Shown piece after piece: positions 12,061 through 22,264 of a stretch of 64,000 nt of DNA. Under the pieces are notes generated by a model. The model worked only from the letters and a program-made list of their open reading frames with translations. It had not been told where the DNA came from and made no database searches. The translations under genes and the position numbers were made by a program. Within the stretch, counting starts at the first letter, position 1. Every line of letters begins with the position of its first letter. The stretch is from Phoronis australis (taxonomy: Eukaryota; Phoronida; Phoronidae): the NCBI GenBank assembly GCA_002633005.1, contig NMRA01000482.1, positions 229,361 through 293,360 on the forward strand, given 5' to 3'.

Positions 12061-13684
12061 CCCGCCCTAGCAGCATATGTTTGCTGTGTTGTTGTGGGTG
12101 TTGCTGTTGGTTCTGAATGAATTGGAAATCGAAAAATATTTCGAAGCTAGGGTTTATTTTATAAAAATGTAAATTACCCTACAAGGACTCTAATGTATGA
12201 ACCAGTTTAAAGACCTATGTGCAATTTTTTCCCTTGTATTCGCAGGGTTTTCGTGCATAGTTTCCGTACTGTAGCTTTGCTTTTGATCGTGTTTAACCCC
12301 GTTTACTGGTTAATAGATGTGCGTGTATCCATCCTTTTCTTGCATACGAAAACCAAACCACTGGCATTTTGTTACTGTGCTTTTCTCTTAATTAAATCAT
12401 TTACAAGTCACTATGCCATTCCGCACGTTTTGTGGACACTTCAGTTAACTTATATTTACCTTCAAAAATTGACAGGTTTCCAATTATCCCAGATTACGAC
12501 TGGGGTATTTAGCCACCCTTGGGTATAATAGCTTACCGGTAAATCAAGTCATTAGTATTTATAATTAAATTGAAGGAGAAAATAGTCCCAATAATTCAGT
12601 GGTCCCGGATGCATCGTTATTGGTTAATCAGCGGGCGAAATGTCGTTTACTGGTCTTTCGTTGAAATGCACACTGCAATCAGCAAGATAATTTGTTGTAC
12701 AACTGCTGTTAAATTTTCTTTATCAAGCCAGGAATAGAACACACGCCCCCGTCTTTCGCCTTTACAATATATTTTACGGCATAATTGGAAGCCTGGTGTT
12801 TTGAAGACCCTTGCAGCGCAATACCAGGATTTTATTGGAAATGGTGTCTATGAGAAGCTATAGGGCAATCTCTACGATTGATAAATTTCAACTGATGTAA
12901 TTACATGTACCTGTACATGTATATGTGGGGACATTCCAGTCTTTTATATACTTACGTCAGTTTTTGCTATCCTTTTTCTTTTCAAACTTTTTATGTTGCA
13001 GCATCTTTCATGCGCGTAATTATGTCTGCTTTTTTGGTTTGAAACCAGTCGATTGGTCAGTAGAAGCAATCCACAATCCCGTGTCTGCACAGTGTCGTCC
13101 ACATACAGACTTGCGCCAGAATAAAGGTGACGCCTGAAACGAGTTGTCGCTAGGTTTGAGGGAAACTTGCCTCATTTGTGACAACCTTCTACACCTTATC
13201 AAGGTGAGGGACTTGTTTTGGGGATAATTTGCACCACTTCTAATCGCTTTGTGGCCGCAAACCTGACGTAAGGCGGAAGTAATTATGAGTTGTGGTTATA
13301 TAGGGGCACAGAACAGTTCTCAGTTGGTTCTGACTGAAAGAACACATATCAATGGACTTGTCTGCTTTTCTTCACTCTGTCGAGAACCGTTTACAAAGAA
13401 TGAAAATTTTTGAGTCATTTCACGTCTCAAGCTCTACAGATGACCACAGAATCTTTATTTTGATTTTTGAAAACCAAGCTTGTCAAAACACAAGATCGGC
13501 ACTTTTCACCCAAAAGCCACTGTTTCAATACCAGTGCGTGACATAAGCCAACACTAGATTCTGAAAAGAAAGAAGTTTCCTACAAATTCCAAAAACGTGG
13601 TCCAGACGTACTGTCAATCAACTGCTATTTCAATCCTGGATTGATTGAGGGTTGCCTTAAATTGCAGCCGATTTGTCAGTCGCA
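12061..13684. other. Unassigned noncoding stretch
   Basis: AT-rich DNA between the CTCF-motif repeats and segment B. Short open frames have no recognisable domain, and I see no RNA gene or clear repeat. Confidence 0.5.
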
Positions 13685-14793
13685 ACCCAGCAATGCACAA
13701 ACGCCACAGGGGCCGCCATCTTGCAGACGAGTGCAGCTACAGTCCAGCGACAAGTGGTCTTTTCTAATTTCCAACATGTTCACATATAAGGATTTGGCCA
13801 CGGCTGCAGCCTAACTATTCAGTGCCACCATTCCGGCGGGACTTATTTTTCGCGCCGTATTCGCTTCAGCATCTCATTGCCACACACAGAGCGACAACTT
13901 CCGCCTTGCGCCAGTTACCAGATGTATAGGGACGCTCCACTTGAAGTGAAGCAAATTTCACTAGTTGTTCTAAGGGTAAGTCTGTGTGGGGACGGGGACT
14001 TAGACATCTACATATTTTAGATGTCTTTCGTTTGAATCTTTATTTCACCGTATATGAGACCACTAAGTGCTCACTTACATTGAATTCGCTGTTTTGCTTA
14101 TTTGTATGGATAGGATGGTTTTAATTGGCACATAAATATTAATGCCGCATGACAAGATAACGCGTGTTTACCGACACAACTTCAGTGCTCCAGCTGACCC
14201 AAGGTGCGCGAACATAGTGCAATAACAAACTTTGTTTCCTTAATAGAAAGCTTCGGATACATGATAAGATGACCCAGTATGTCTCATTAAAACCGTGAAT
14301 ATTTAAATTTGTACCAATCGCCACCTTGTGACTTCCTGGAGAACTGTGTGTTCAAGTATTATCAGGAAAGAAACAATTTGGAGATAAATCGCGGTTTTTA
14401 AATGCTTCGGCTCTTTGCACTGAACGGGAAAAGGGGGCAAACCCAAACTTGATCAGTTTGTTTTTATCCAGGAGGCCTTATTGTGCAGTGAACCGGGGTG
14501 TCATGGCCCATTTGTGTCCCTGACTACTCCAGTTGCCCTACCGGTCGCCAGAAAAGACATGCAGGTGTGACATTATTACATTTTCCCCTGTGAAATCAAT
14601 ATCATATCAGTTATAACAATTTTAAGTTGCCATTGTTTCTGATGCCAAATTTAAGCAAAAATGCAGAGAACCTTTGTGTATAATACACGAAGTCTCAATT
14701 TTTTTTTGCTTTAAATATGTTTAGACAAAGTAGTCCATATTTGCTTTCATGTAAAATTACCGAAACTGAGATGTTTGTACACGAAACACAAGT

Positions 14794-15183
14794 AGGATTT
14801 AAAAGCAAACCTTCGGTACTCACCGAAACTTTGGTGTAGTGGGAAAGGTCAGAGCGAAACGGCAACGATATTGGATCACACAAGGCTCATTGAAAAACCC
14901 CGAAAAACATTATTGGTTATTGTCGCGACGCCGACATTCTCTCAACAGACACACTAAAATAAATAAAATACAAATCATGATAGCATTGATCGTTTTGATT
15001 AAAATCTGGTAAATGACGGGATGGTGATTTTCAGTTAGCCTGAGAGTACGACTGAACTCCGACATCTGGTGTTCGAGACTCCGATGATGGAATAGCCATT
15101 TTGCGATGACTCCAATATCGCTGTCTAGTGGGAAAGGTAAGGCAAGTTTCGGCAAATTTCGGTCAACCGAAGTTCCCCTAATA
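14794..15183 (+). mobile_element. MITE-like element, copy in segment B
   Basis: Begins 'aggatttaaaagc', followed by 'ttcggtactcaccgaaac' and 'gtagtgggaaaggtcag', and ends 'tagtgggaaaggtaaggcaagtttcgg' then 'ccgaagttcccctaat'. The two ends thus share a direct 'tagtgggaaaggt' motif and inverted 'cgaaac/gtttcg' motifs. Confidence 0.6.
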
Positions 15184-15544
15184 GGAAGGCAGCTTCATGC
15201 CCACCAATCAAACGGTTCTCTTTATTGTAACGCGGCACAAGACCATTAATTGTAAACTAACCAGGATAATTTTGCATCGTTTGTATTAATGTTATGGCCT
15301 ATAACCTGACCAATCGGTGACTATGCAAATAAAGTTAACAATTAAAAAAAACCACCATAGCCAGGACATAGAATAAATGTGACGGCTAACAAAAACTACA
15401 AAGAGATGAATATTATTGAAAATGACGACAATAAAGAGAAGCTCATCTCCACACAAACTGGTTAAATCACCTTTTACCATTGATCTATGGCTGCCTGGTT
15501 TTGTTCAAATACACTGTCTCAAATATATCAAACCAACATAATCC

Positions 15545-15579
15545 TATAAATGCTTCCATTTGCGCATGGACGTATCAGT
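15545..15579 (+). promoter_or_regulatory. Core promoter of defensin gene B
   Basis: TATAAAT at 15545-15551 and a TCAGT initiator at 15575-15579 (A+1 about 15577) lie 32 bp apart, the normal TATA-to-start distance. Confidence 0.65.
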
Positions 15580-15645
15580 CTGCAGCTTTTGTCGAAATAA
15601 AAACTCAACCACCAACTGTCTGCTTATTTATGCGATCATATCACG
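15577..15645 (+). other. 5' UTR exon of defensin gene B
   Basis: Inferred non-coding exon ending at donor ACG|GTAAGTCAATC. Its intron runs to 21220 and contains the retroelement; the same intron is about 260 bp in copies A and C. Confidence 0.55.
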
Positions 15646-16089
15646 GTAAGTCAATCAACTGTTTAAATACATTATACATAAATACAAAATATCCTAATAA
15701 GGAATAACTTCACAGATCTGCAGAAGCAGGGATAAATTGCAGGCATATCCACCACCCAATACGTGAAACATGCCAAGTTATTTATTGATTTCCATATTTG
15801 ATTGAATCGCTTAAATCTCGCCTATTTCCTTTTTGTAATAGGCGTACGATGTACTGTAGTTCTCTAGACCGAAACGAGTTTAACATTGTTACAGGCCTCA
15901 TTATTGGGGACAAATAAAACAACACAAGAATAATATACATTTTACGTTGTAATGGAAATTTCAGGGTCACAGTGCTACAAATAAATATTTCACAGAAGGA
16001 ATAAGATGGGTACCTTAATTACAAGAGACAACACACACATTTCCGATACCCAACGAGTAATTGAGTGTCGGCTACTAAATGGCACATGT

Positions 16090-16265
16090 TAGTATAGTAC
16101 AAAGTGGGTACATAATACCAAATGGGTATTGGCCGATTGCCTACCAACTGGGTCGAGCAAACCGGCAAATTCAGTAATAAGTACCAAGTGGTTACAAACT
16201 GTCAAATGGGCAAATATCATATAAAGTACCAAGTTGGTACACCAAACAGCCAACTGGGCTATAAC
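16090..16265. repeat. Cluster of degenerate taccaaNtgggt motifs
   Basis: Six or seven variants of 'accaaNtgggt' lie within about 170 bp ('acaaagtgggta', 'accaaatgggta', 'accaactgggtc', 'accaagtggtta', 'accaagttggta', 'ccaactgggct'). The spacing is irregular. The cluster is near the 3' end of the retroelement and could be part of its terminal repeats. Confidence 0.5.
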
Positions 16266-16587
16266 AACCTGGCAAAGCAGGTTCCGGACAAGCTGAGTGA
16301 GCAGACCAGCCGAAGTGATAAAAAGAGATATTGTAAGGAACGTGGTGCTGTGGCTCAGTATGTGCCACATGGGCAGGGTTGTTCATGGATGAACAATCCT
16401 GTCCACCGCCACCACCTGCGTGGGCGCCGTGACCCTGGTAGTGAAGGGACAAATAGGAGTGGAAGGGGATGTGTGAAAAATAAGGTCAGGTGAACTATAT
16501 AATAAGATATAATGTAACACAACATATGGTGACACACCGAAACAAAGCTACCATCTACAAACTCTTACCTAAACTTAACTGAGAGAT

Positions 16588-17195
16588 CTATTGACCATAC
16601 ACCCGAGGTCCGTCAGCAGTGAATTGCGCTATGGCACCCTTTAGAGCGTTGAGAAAAATATCGTTTCCTAACGGGGACAGGTGGACTCCATCTGGATGGA
16701 ACAACAATCTGGCACCCGTCGTAATGTCAGGGTGCCTGATGTAGCACCCAGAATGAGTGAGAACAGTCTTAGCTGCCATGGAGTTGATTCAGGCCCTGGC
16801 GCTGTTCATGATTTCCCTGTTACCTCTTTGCCAGTGTAACCGTGGTGTATTGCGGACCAAACAAGTGTGCTGTGTGGAAATTTGTTGTGGATTCTGGAAA
16901 TATCTGCCGTGAGGCTGGTACGTAACTCATGTAACTTCGTGTAACCAATATCGTTGCCAGCGCAGTGCAGGACGATGTACGACGACTAGTCTTCAAGGCG
17001 GTTCATGGTCTACAATTTGGGGATGAGCTGGTTCCAACGGAGTCTGATGAAGCCTTGCCAAAAGATGCTCTGTATCCCTACTGACTGTAACCCCAGGTGC
17101 GTGCCACCTGGGCTTGTCCTGGCATCAACAAATGCCCGTTTCATGATCGACGATCCCACAATCCACACGGCATAAGGCCCTGGAAGACTTAAACT
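16588..17195 (-). pseudogene. SGNH hydrolase of the retroelement
   Basis: Minus-strand frame with block I 'VWIVGSSIMKRAF' (Gly-Ser-Ser in place of Gly-Asp-Ser), then 'WQGFIRLRW', block III 'HCAGNDIG' and block V 'DGVHLSPLGNDIF' (catalytic Asp and His). SGNH/GDSL hydrolases are esterases; in Ngaro-like elements their role is unknown. At least one in-frame stop (between 'LIPKL' and 'TMNRLED') and others further on interrupt it. It is the last open region of the element. Confidence 0.75.
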
Positions 17196-17209
17196 GTCTT
17201 TTAGAACCA

Positions 17210-17990
17210 GTCCAGATTGTGGACTAATAGTTTTTCAGAATTAATACGAACATACGTTTTATATGTGCGTGAGTGTGTAGACCATCTGCCAGCGAGTCTG
17301 ATTTGTTCCGGTGTCCACCCAGCCATGCTTGCCGCTGTGGCAGCCCCCATGCGGAACGAATGGGGCCGTCATCTGCCGTGTTCTACGCCCAATTTTTTCA
17401 TTGCCAACTGGAGGATAGCGCTAAACTGATAGCGAGTGAGGTTTTTCCTCCAAAATGACAGAGGAACTGGTGGGTGCTTGGTGGTCTGAGTTTGTGAAAT
17501 TTAAGCATGTTGTCCACCGGACATATAAGTGGGTGATGCGACAAGGGATGGAGAACGAGTGTCGATGTTTTCCCATGCTGGTCGGTCTTGGATGATGTGA
17601 TTTTAATGAAGACCCTGTTGTTGGCAAAGGCGACGTCGTCCGCTTGAAGACCTCCATTGGTTGGGCCAACTAACTCCGATATTCGGAAAAAAACAAAGAA
17701 CGCCAAAGCGTACGCTGTCTTGAAAACTGCGTCTCGTATGTAGAGGAGCAGACTAGATGCAGGCTGTGGACCAACTGGTACAGTATCGCAGGAGTTTTCG
17801 TACAACGTCGTAGGCTCTCCAGTGTCTTGGACACGATAAAGTTGGTGGCAACATGTGGGTAACCATCCACCTTGCATTTAAAGTACACTCCTGCCAAGTA
17901 TGACTCGACGGTATATACGCGCCGCAAAGGAGAGACATGTACACAATGTATAGAACTTGATGGCCAGTTCGAGGGGGCCAGCACAGGGGC
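17210..17990 (-). pseudogene. Tyrosine recombinase (YR) of the retroelement
   Basis: Box I reads 'AFFVFFRISELVG' with the first catalytic Arg, followed by 'ITSSKTDQHG'. After a frame change, box II reads 'HSFRMGAATAASMAGWTPEQIRLAGRW' in two parts (the H-x-x-R pair, then GRW), and 'THSRTYKTYVR' supplies the nucleophilic Tyr. All expected catalytic residues are therefore visible, but in two frames. YRs cut and rejoin DNA to integrate a circular element copy. Confidence 0.8.
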
Positions 17991-18049
17991 AGGTTTTGCT
18001 GTCTCCTGAACGAATCAAGTGACTAGAGGCCTTGTTCATAAACTTTATT

Positions 18050-19500
18050 GGGTGTTGCTGGAGATGGATGCCTGGATTAATATAGCTGCCTCATTGTGGA
18101 GATCAGTTGCAGAAATTGGTGGGGTATTGGTTCTGGCGATGCGTGTGCCTCTGGTGCCAACGTGCGAAATCTTTCCACCTGTTTGCGGGTGATAGCATCG
18201 GCAAAGCGATTATCAACACTTCTCACATCTTTGGTTCATAAGGTAACATTATGACGTAGGGCTAATAACAACAGGGGGCCTAATGAGTTGCATGACAGTC
18301 TTAGACTTAGATGATTGGCGGTTGATGACTTGGACCAAGGCTTCGGTGTCTATCCATAAGATGATTTTCTTATTGAAAAAGGAAGGGCCCCAGATACAAA
18401 AGGACATGACTACAGGGCCTGATTCTAAGAACGTTGTGTCCGCCATGAAGGCAGCCCAGTCGGTTGGCCATGGGTAGAATGCCCACTGTATGTTGAAGAT
18501 GGCCCCAGCTTCTACGTTTAGTGCACCTGCTCTGTCAGTGTACAGAGAGAGAACGTCGTTTGTGGTCCATTCCGACACGGGGAAGAAGGTGACACCATTG
18601 AATGAGTCCAGGAACAACAACCATAGCAGCATGCCATCCTTCATACCATTAGACACTGCTATGTGATGGTGGGGTTTACGGGCCCTGGATAGAGCCTTGT
18701 AGAATCTCCGAATGAAGGCTGGAACTGCCTTAGAGAAAAAATTCGGCATGCACGTTAAGGATTCCAGCTCACGTTGTTTTATTCGTTTGTTGTGGACTAA
18801 GGCTGATAGCATGGTGCGGAGTTGAATGAGTTTCTTGTCCGGTAGTCGTATTTGTTGTTGAACAGTGTCGATGTCCAGGCCTAAGAATATGAGTTGTGTG
18901 GAAGGACCAGCTGTTTTGTCTGTGGCAATGGGTAAACCGATTTCATCGCAGAGGTGTGTGAAGTGGGCCATTAGTGTCTTGTAAATGTCTGTGCCTGGCG
19001 GCCCAACGAATATCAAGTCGTAATGGTAGTGGTCCAATTTTTTTGTCCCGAACGAGCCTCTACGGCCCAATGTAGTGCTGTTGAGAATGTCTCGAAGAGG
19101 TAAGGTGCTAAAGAGGCGCCAAATGGGAGGCATTTGTCAATGAAGTAGTACCCCTGGTGTTGGTAGCCTAAAAGGTCAAAGTCACCGGGGTAAATTGGAA
19201 GGAGTCGGAATTCGGACTTATTGTCCATTTTTGCTAGCTGGGCACCCAGGCCAGCATGGCTGACTATGTCTATAACCTTATCAAAGCTTTGTACTGCACA
19301 GCGCAGTAATCGGGATGAATTCCGTCGTTGACACTGGTCCCTACTAAGCATGAGAGGTGGGAGATAATGCGAAAATCCCCGTCTGATTTGGAGAGGAGCC
19401 CGAGCAGCGAGGTACGAAGGTTATAGATGGGGCGTGTAGAAAAGGGGCCTGCCATGCGGCCCAGGTCACATTCTTTGATAAGTTTGTCCCACAGCTGCTG
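18050..19500 (-). pseudogene. Reverse transcriptase-RNase H of the retroelement
   Basis: RT motifs appear across two frames: 'FRIISHLS', 'SVNDGIHPDYCAVQY', 'AKMDNKSEFRLLPI', 'CLPFGASLAPYLFE' and 'GLPIATDKTAGPSTQLIFLGL'. The catalytic box, usually HYLDDFLF, reads HYHYDLIF, so one of the paired aspartates is replaced by Tyr. RNase H follows ('LSLYTDRAGALNVEAGAIF', 'WIDTEALVQVINRQ'), then a tail 'DNRFADAITRKQVERFRTLAPEA' typical of DIRS-group proteins. A frameshift near 19300 and the changed box argue for an inactive enzyme. Confidence 0.85.
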
Positions 19501-19806
19501 GTGTTGGCAAGTTGCTGATAACAGGTTTCTCGCTGTGGTATGGCTTCTTGTGCCCGTGTACTGTAACCTAAAGCCAATTTAGAATCCTTGAACAAGAAGT
19601 GAAGCACAGTTGGGGTCCGGGTACCCATGTAGAATGCGTTTGAGCGCCAGCGGTTTGACAGGCGTGTGGCCCAGGTTCCAGATGTACTCGTGGTTTGGGT
19701 GTATGGTAGATACACATGTACTAGAATAATATAACACTAGAATAACTTGGTACGATCCTGGTATTCTAACGGGAAGGGGGAAATGAGTCATGTGGGAAGG
19801 TAGGGT

Positions 19807-20511
19807 TTAGAATGGCCTAGGCTTATAGGGGAATCTATGGCGAGGGTGGGTTGGATTCCGGGGGCGGATTGAAAATTGGTTAGATGCACCCTGGGAAGGC
19901 CCTGGCCGGGATTGTTGGGTAGCCCTGTAACATGTGAGGCTGGAGTGGGAGCCACCGCAGGTCATGCAGGTATTCTTGTATCTGCACTGCCATGTAGTGC
20001 AATTTCCCTTGAAGTTAAAGGCATAAAAGTGTCTGGTAGTTGGGTGAGGTGCGGTGTCAACAGTTGGGCCAGATAGCAACCACAACTTCGGATCTATCGC
20101 CGACCATGGTGTGGCCAGGTCACGAGCTTTGCGGGAGCGGTACTGTTCGTCATAAGGCATACAACCTGTTCTGGTGCGCTTTTCCCAGAGTCGGACATCG
20201 TGCATGTACTTAAGTAGCTTCGGACCTCTGTGGGGGTGAGCTTCGATAAATATTGACGCAAATATGAGAAAGGCGTCAGTCCATTTCTCAATGGTTGTTA
20301 TTTTGGGTTTGGCAGGTTGTTGTAAAACGAGGCTGTTGTTAAAGACCAACACTTGATGAGGCGGTGTGATGGCTGAGGCTGGGAGTAGGGTGCTAAGGTC
20401 GATGCATTCGCCGTCATGAATTTTTGTGTGAATTGAAGACGGTACATGGACACCCATTATCGGATAGACACTAGGAATTGGTGGAGGTGCCTCATAATCA
20501 AGGAGAGTCAA
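19807..20511 (-). CDS. Gag-like protein of the retroelement
   Basis: An uninterrupted frame of 234 residues at the 5' side of the RT. The C-terminal part has a cysteine/histidine cluster (C-x5-C-x5-C-x2-C-x3-H-x5-C: 'CTTWQCRYKNTC' then 'CGGSHSSLTC') followed by a basic, Pro-rich tail, as in Gag-like first ORFs of DIRS/Ngaro elements. Such proteins bind the element RNA. The true start may lie upstream. Confidence 0.65.
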   Translation of the reverse strand: MTLLDYEAPPPIPSVYPIMGVHVPSSIHTKIHDGECIDLSTLLPASAITPPHQVLVFNNSLVLQQPAKPKITTIEKWTDAFLIFASIFIEAHPHRGPKLLKYMHDVRLWEKRTRTGCMPYDEQYRSRKARDLATPWSAIDPKLWLLSGPTVDTAPHPTTRHFYAFNFKGNCTTWQCRYKNTCMTCGGSHSSLTCYRATQQSRPGPSQGASNQFSIRPRNPTHPRHRFPYKPRPF

Positions 20512-21222
20512 CTCAGAGACTAACTGATCTGGTTGGGGTTGAGTGGCTAGCTGTGCAGACGTAGATGCTAGGTGTCAGTGGCTGGTCGGAGCCTGGTCTA
20601 ACGGCACCCTCTCTGTTCTCGCTGACCTAGTCCTCGTACTTCCAGAGGTGGCTCGGCATGATTTTGTTGTCTTGCCTTTGGCTTTTGGCATGTTGTAGCT
20701 CGGATAGGAAAATATGACAAAAGAAAAAACAATTTAAATTAACCTCTCTGTATATGAAGACGAGGGTGCCTGGTTGGAGGAAGTAGGGAACGCGTGGTGT
20801 TCGGGAGCAGGGTCGTGTGAGTAGGCGTCGCCGAAAATAGCGACGGGTGCGCTTGGGTTTGAGGGGTATTAGAATTGAAAGAAATCGAGTGTTAGAAAAG
20901 CCATCCGTGGCTACCATTAAAAAATACGTGAACTACGTTTTGTCCAGGACGATTGACGACGAACGGGAAGGAGTATAATAGGTTGAAAAGTTGTGTAATT
21001 AGTAAAACCGTACGAGTGAATGTACTGTAGACTGAGGCTGGGACACCCGGAAGCTGGAGAGGGGGAACAACCAGCGCTACGATCGGACTAGATTAGGTGC
21101 TAACTAGGAGTTGGATATGAAGCTTGAACGGGTGTAGAATGATATTTGCCCAAATAATAGTATTTATGTCAGAGTGCCACAAATCTCATTATTGAAACTT
21201 CGATTCTACGAACATTGCAGAT

Positions 21223-21875
21223 ATGAAGTCGACAGTTTGCTTGTTCGTCGTAGTCCTCTTGCTGGGAACGCTGTTTTGCCTTACCGAGAGCACTGAAAAC
21301 TCCGAGGATGGTAGGTCATACATTTGTGATATGAAAAACATCAAGCATTAAAACAAAGTGTGTATTATCTCTAATAGAAATTTTAATTGTTCAAATGAAA
21401 ATGAACTCCCAATGCAGCGGTAGAATGTTCGAAGAAAATAATAGCAATGATGAATGAAACAGCGGTTAATAAATTTTGTTTTGATTAGTTTTGTCAACAA
21501 CAAAAGAACCAATGAGTAATAGTTCAGCAAAATATTCAACATTCAGTAGTTTTTTACCGTTTTTTTTTTCTTGGTGTGGGCCCTTTAACTGCTCTGTTTC
21601 CCTGACTTCACCGGCTAAGGAATACCACAAGTTTCAAAAATGGGCTAACAGAGCAGTAACCAAATTTCCGCCGCCTGATGATACATGGAGCAATGGAGCT
21701 GTGATGCCATATTTCAAATGTGTTACGCCGTCATATTTCAGCCTTTGGAGGAATTCGTCGGAAACGACAAGTCTATAAAGGTTCTTGTACAAATTGGAGA
21801 GATTGCCACTTGATGTGCAAAGACTGGTTTTACAACCGTAGTAGCTGCAACAGCGGGAGGTGCTTCTGCTCCTAG
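21223..21875 (+). CDS. CS-alpha-beta defensin precursor, gene B (spliced)
   Basis: Coding exons 21223-21310 and 21742-21875 join (donor GATG|GTAGGT, acceptor TATTTCAG) into 73 residues. The signal peptide is almost the same as in A (25 of 29 first-exon residues by hand count), then a propeptide ending in RRKR (residues 35-38), a good furin site. The mature peptide starts with Q-V-Y-K-G and has cysteines at 45, 51, 55, 65, 70 and 72 with the same spacing as A. The Gly-Gly before the fourth cysteine is replaced by R-S-S, and only 10 of 29 residues from the first cysteine on match copy A (six of them cysteines). The frame is intact despite the retroelement in the 5' UTR intron. Loss of the Gly-Gly of the gamma-core may alter activity. 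Confidence 0.88.
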
Positions 21876-22260
21876 TAAGTTCAAAACAACTGTGTCCAGT
21901 CGCATACGCATTCCACATACATGTACATGTAACACCTATATGTACATGTATATTAACATATTGTTCTAGTCAATGGATAGACCATATCAAGCAGCAAGTT
22001 TATAGTTATTGGTTTAAGTGTAGTGAACGACTTGTTTGTTCTCACTCACTATCAGTGCTTACATGTACATATTGACGGCCCAAATGATTACACACATTTA
22101 TAATCCAACTGATAATTTAATTTATTCATAAATTAATTTTGAATTCCAGGTAAAGAGATGTGCGTTGAAGTAAAGTGGATCAACAAGTTCAGAAACATTT
22201 CTTCTGATTGTTCAAGATCGTGATTTGGGCTAAATAAATGTTTCTGCACTGCATTTTTAT
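21875..22260 (+). other. Stop-splitting intron and 3' UTR exon of defensin gene B
   Basis: CTA|GTAAGT at the stop (intron from 21875) and acceptor GAATTCCAG ending at 22149, with the next exon starting G. Structure as in gene A. Confidence 0.6.
22233..22238 (+). terminator. Poly(A) signal of defensin gene B
   Basis: AATAAA in 'gggctaaataaatg', at the same place as in copies A and C. Confidence 0.65.
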
Positions 22261-22264
22261 TTTT

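Larger units (their letters stand above)
15907..21194 (-). mobile_element. Tyrosine-recombinase (DIRS/Ngaro-type) retrotransposon
   Basis: A 5.29-kb insertion into the 5' UTR intron of defensin B. Comparison with copies A and C defines its edges: the direct repeat CTCATTATTG occurs at 15897-15906 and at 21185-21194. On the minus strand the order is gag-like protein with a Cys knuckle, reverse transcriptase, RNase H, tyrosine recombinase and SGNH hydrolase. A tyrosine recombinase in place of a DDE integrase and an added SGNH hydrolase are features reported for Ngaro-like elements. Frameshifts and stops interrupt RT and hydrolase, so the copy looks dead. YR elements normally leave no target duplication, so the 10-bp repeat is unexpected; I did not find the expected split direct repeats. 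Confidence 0.85.
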
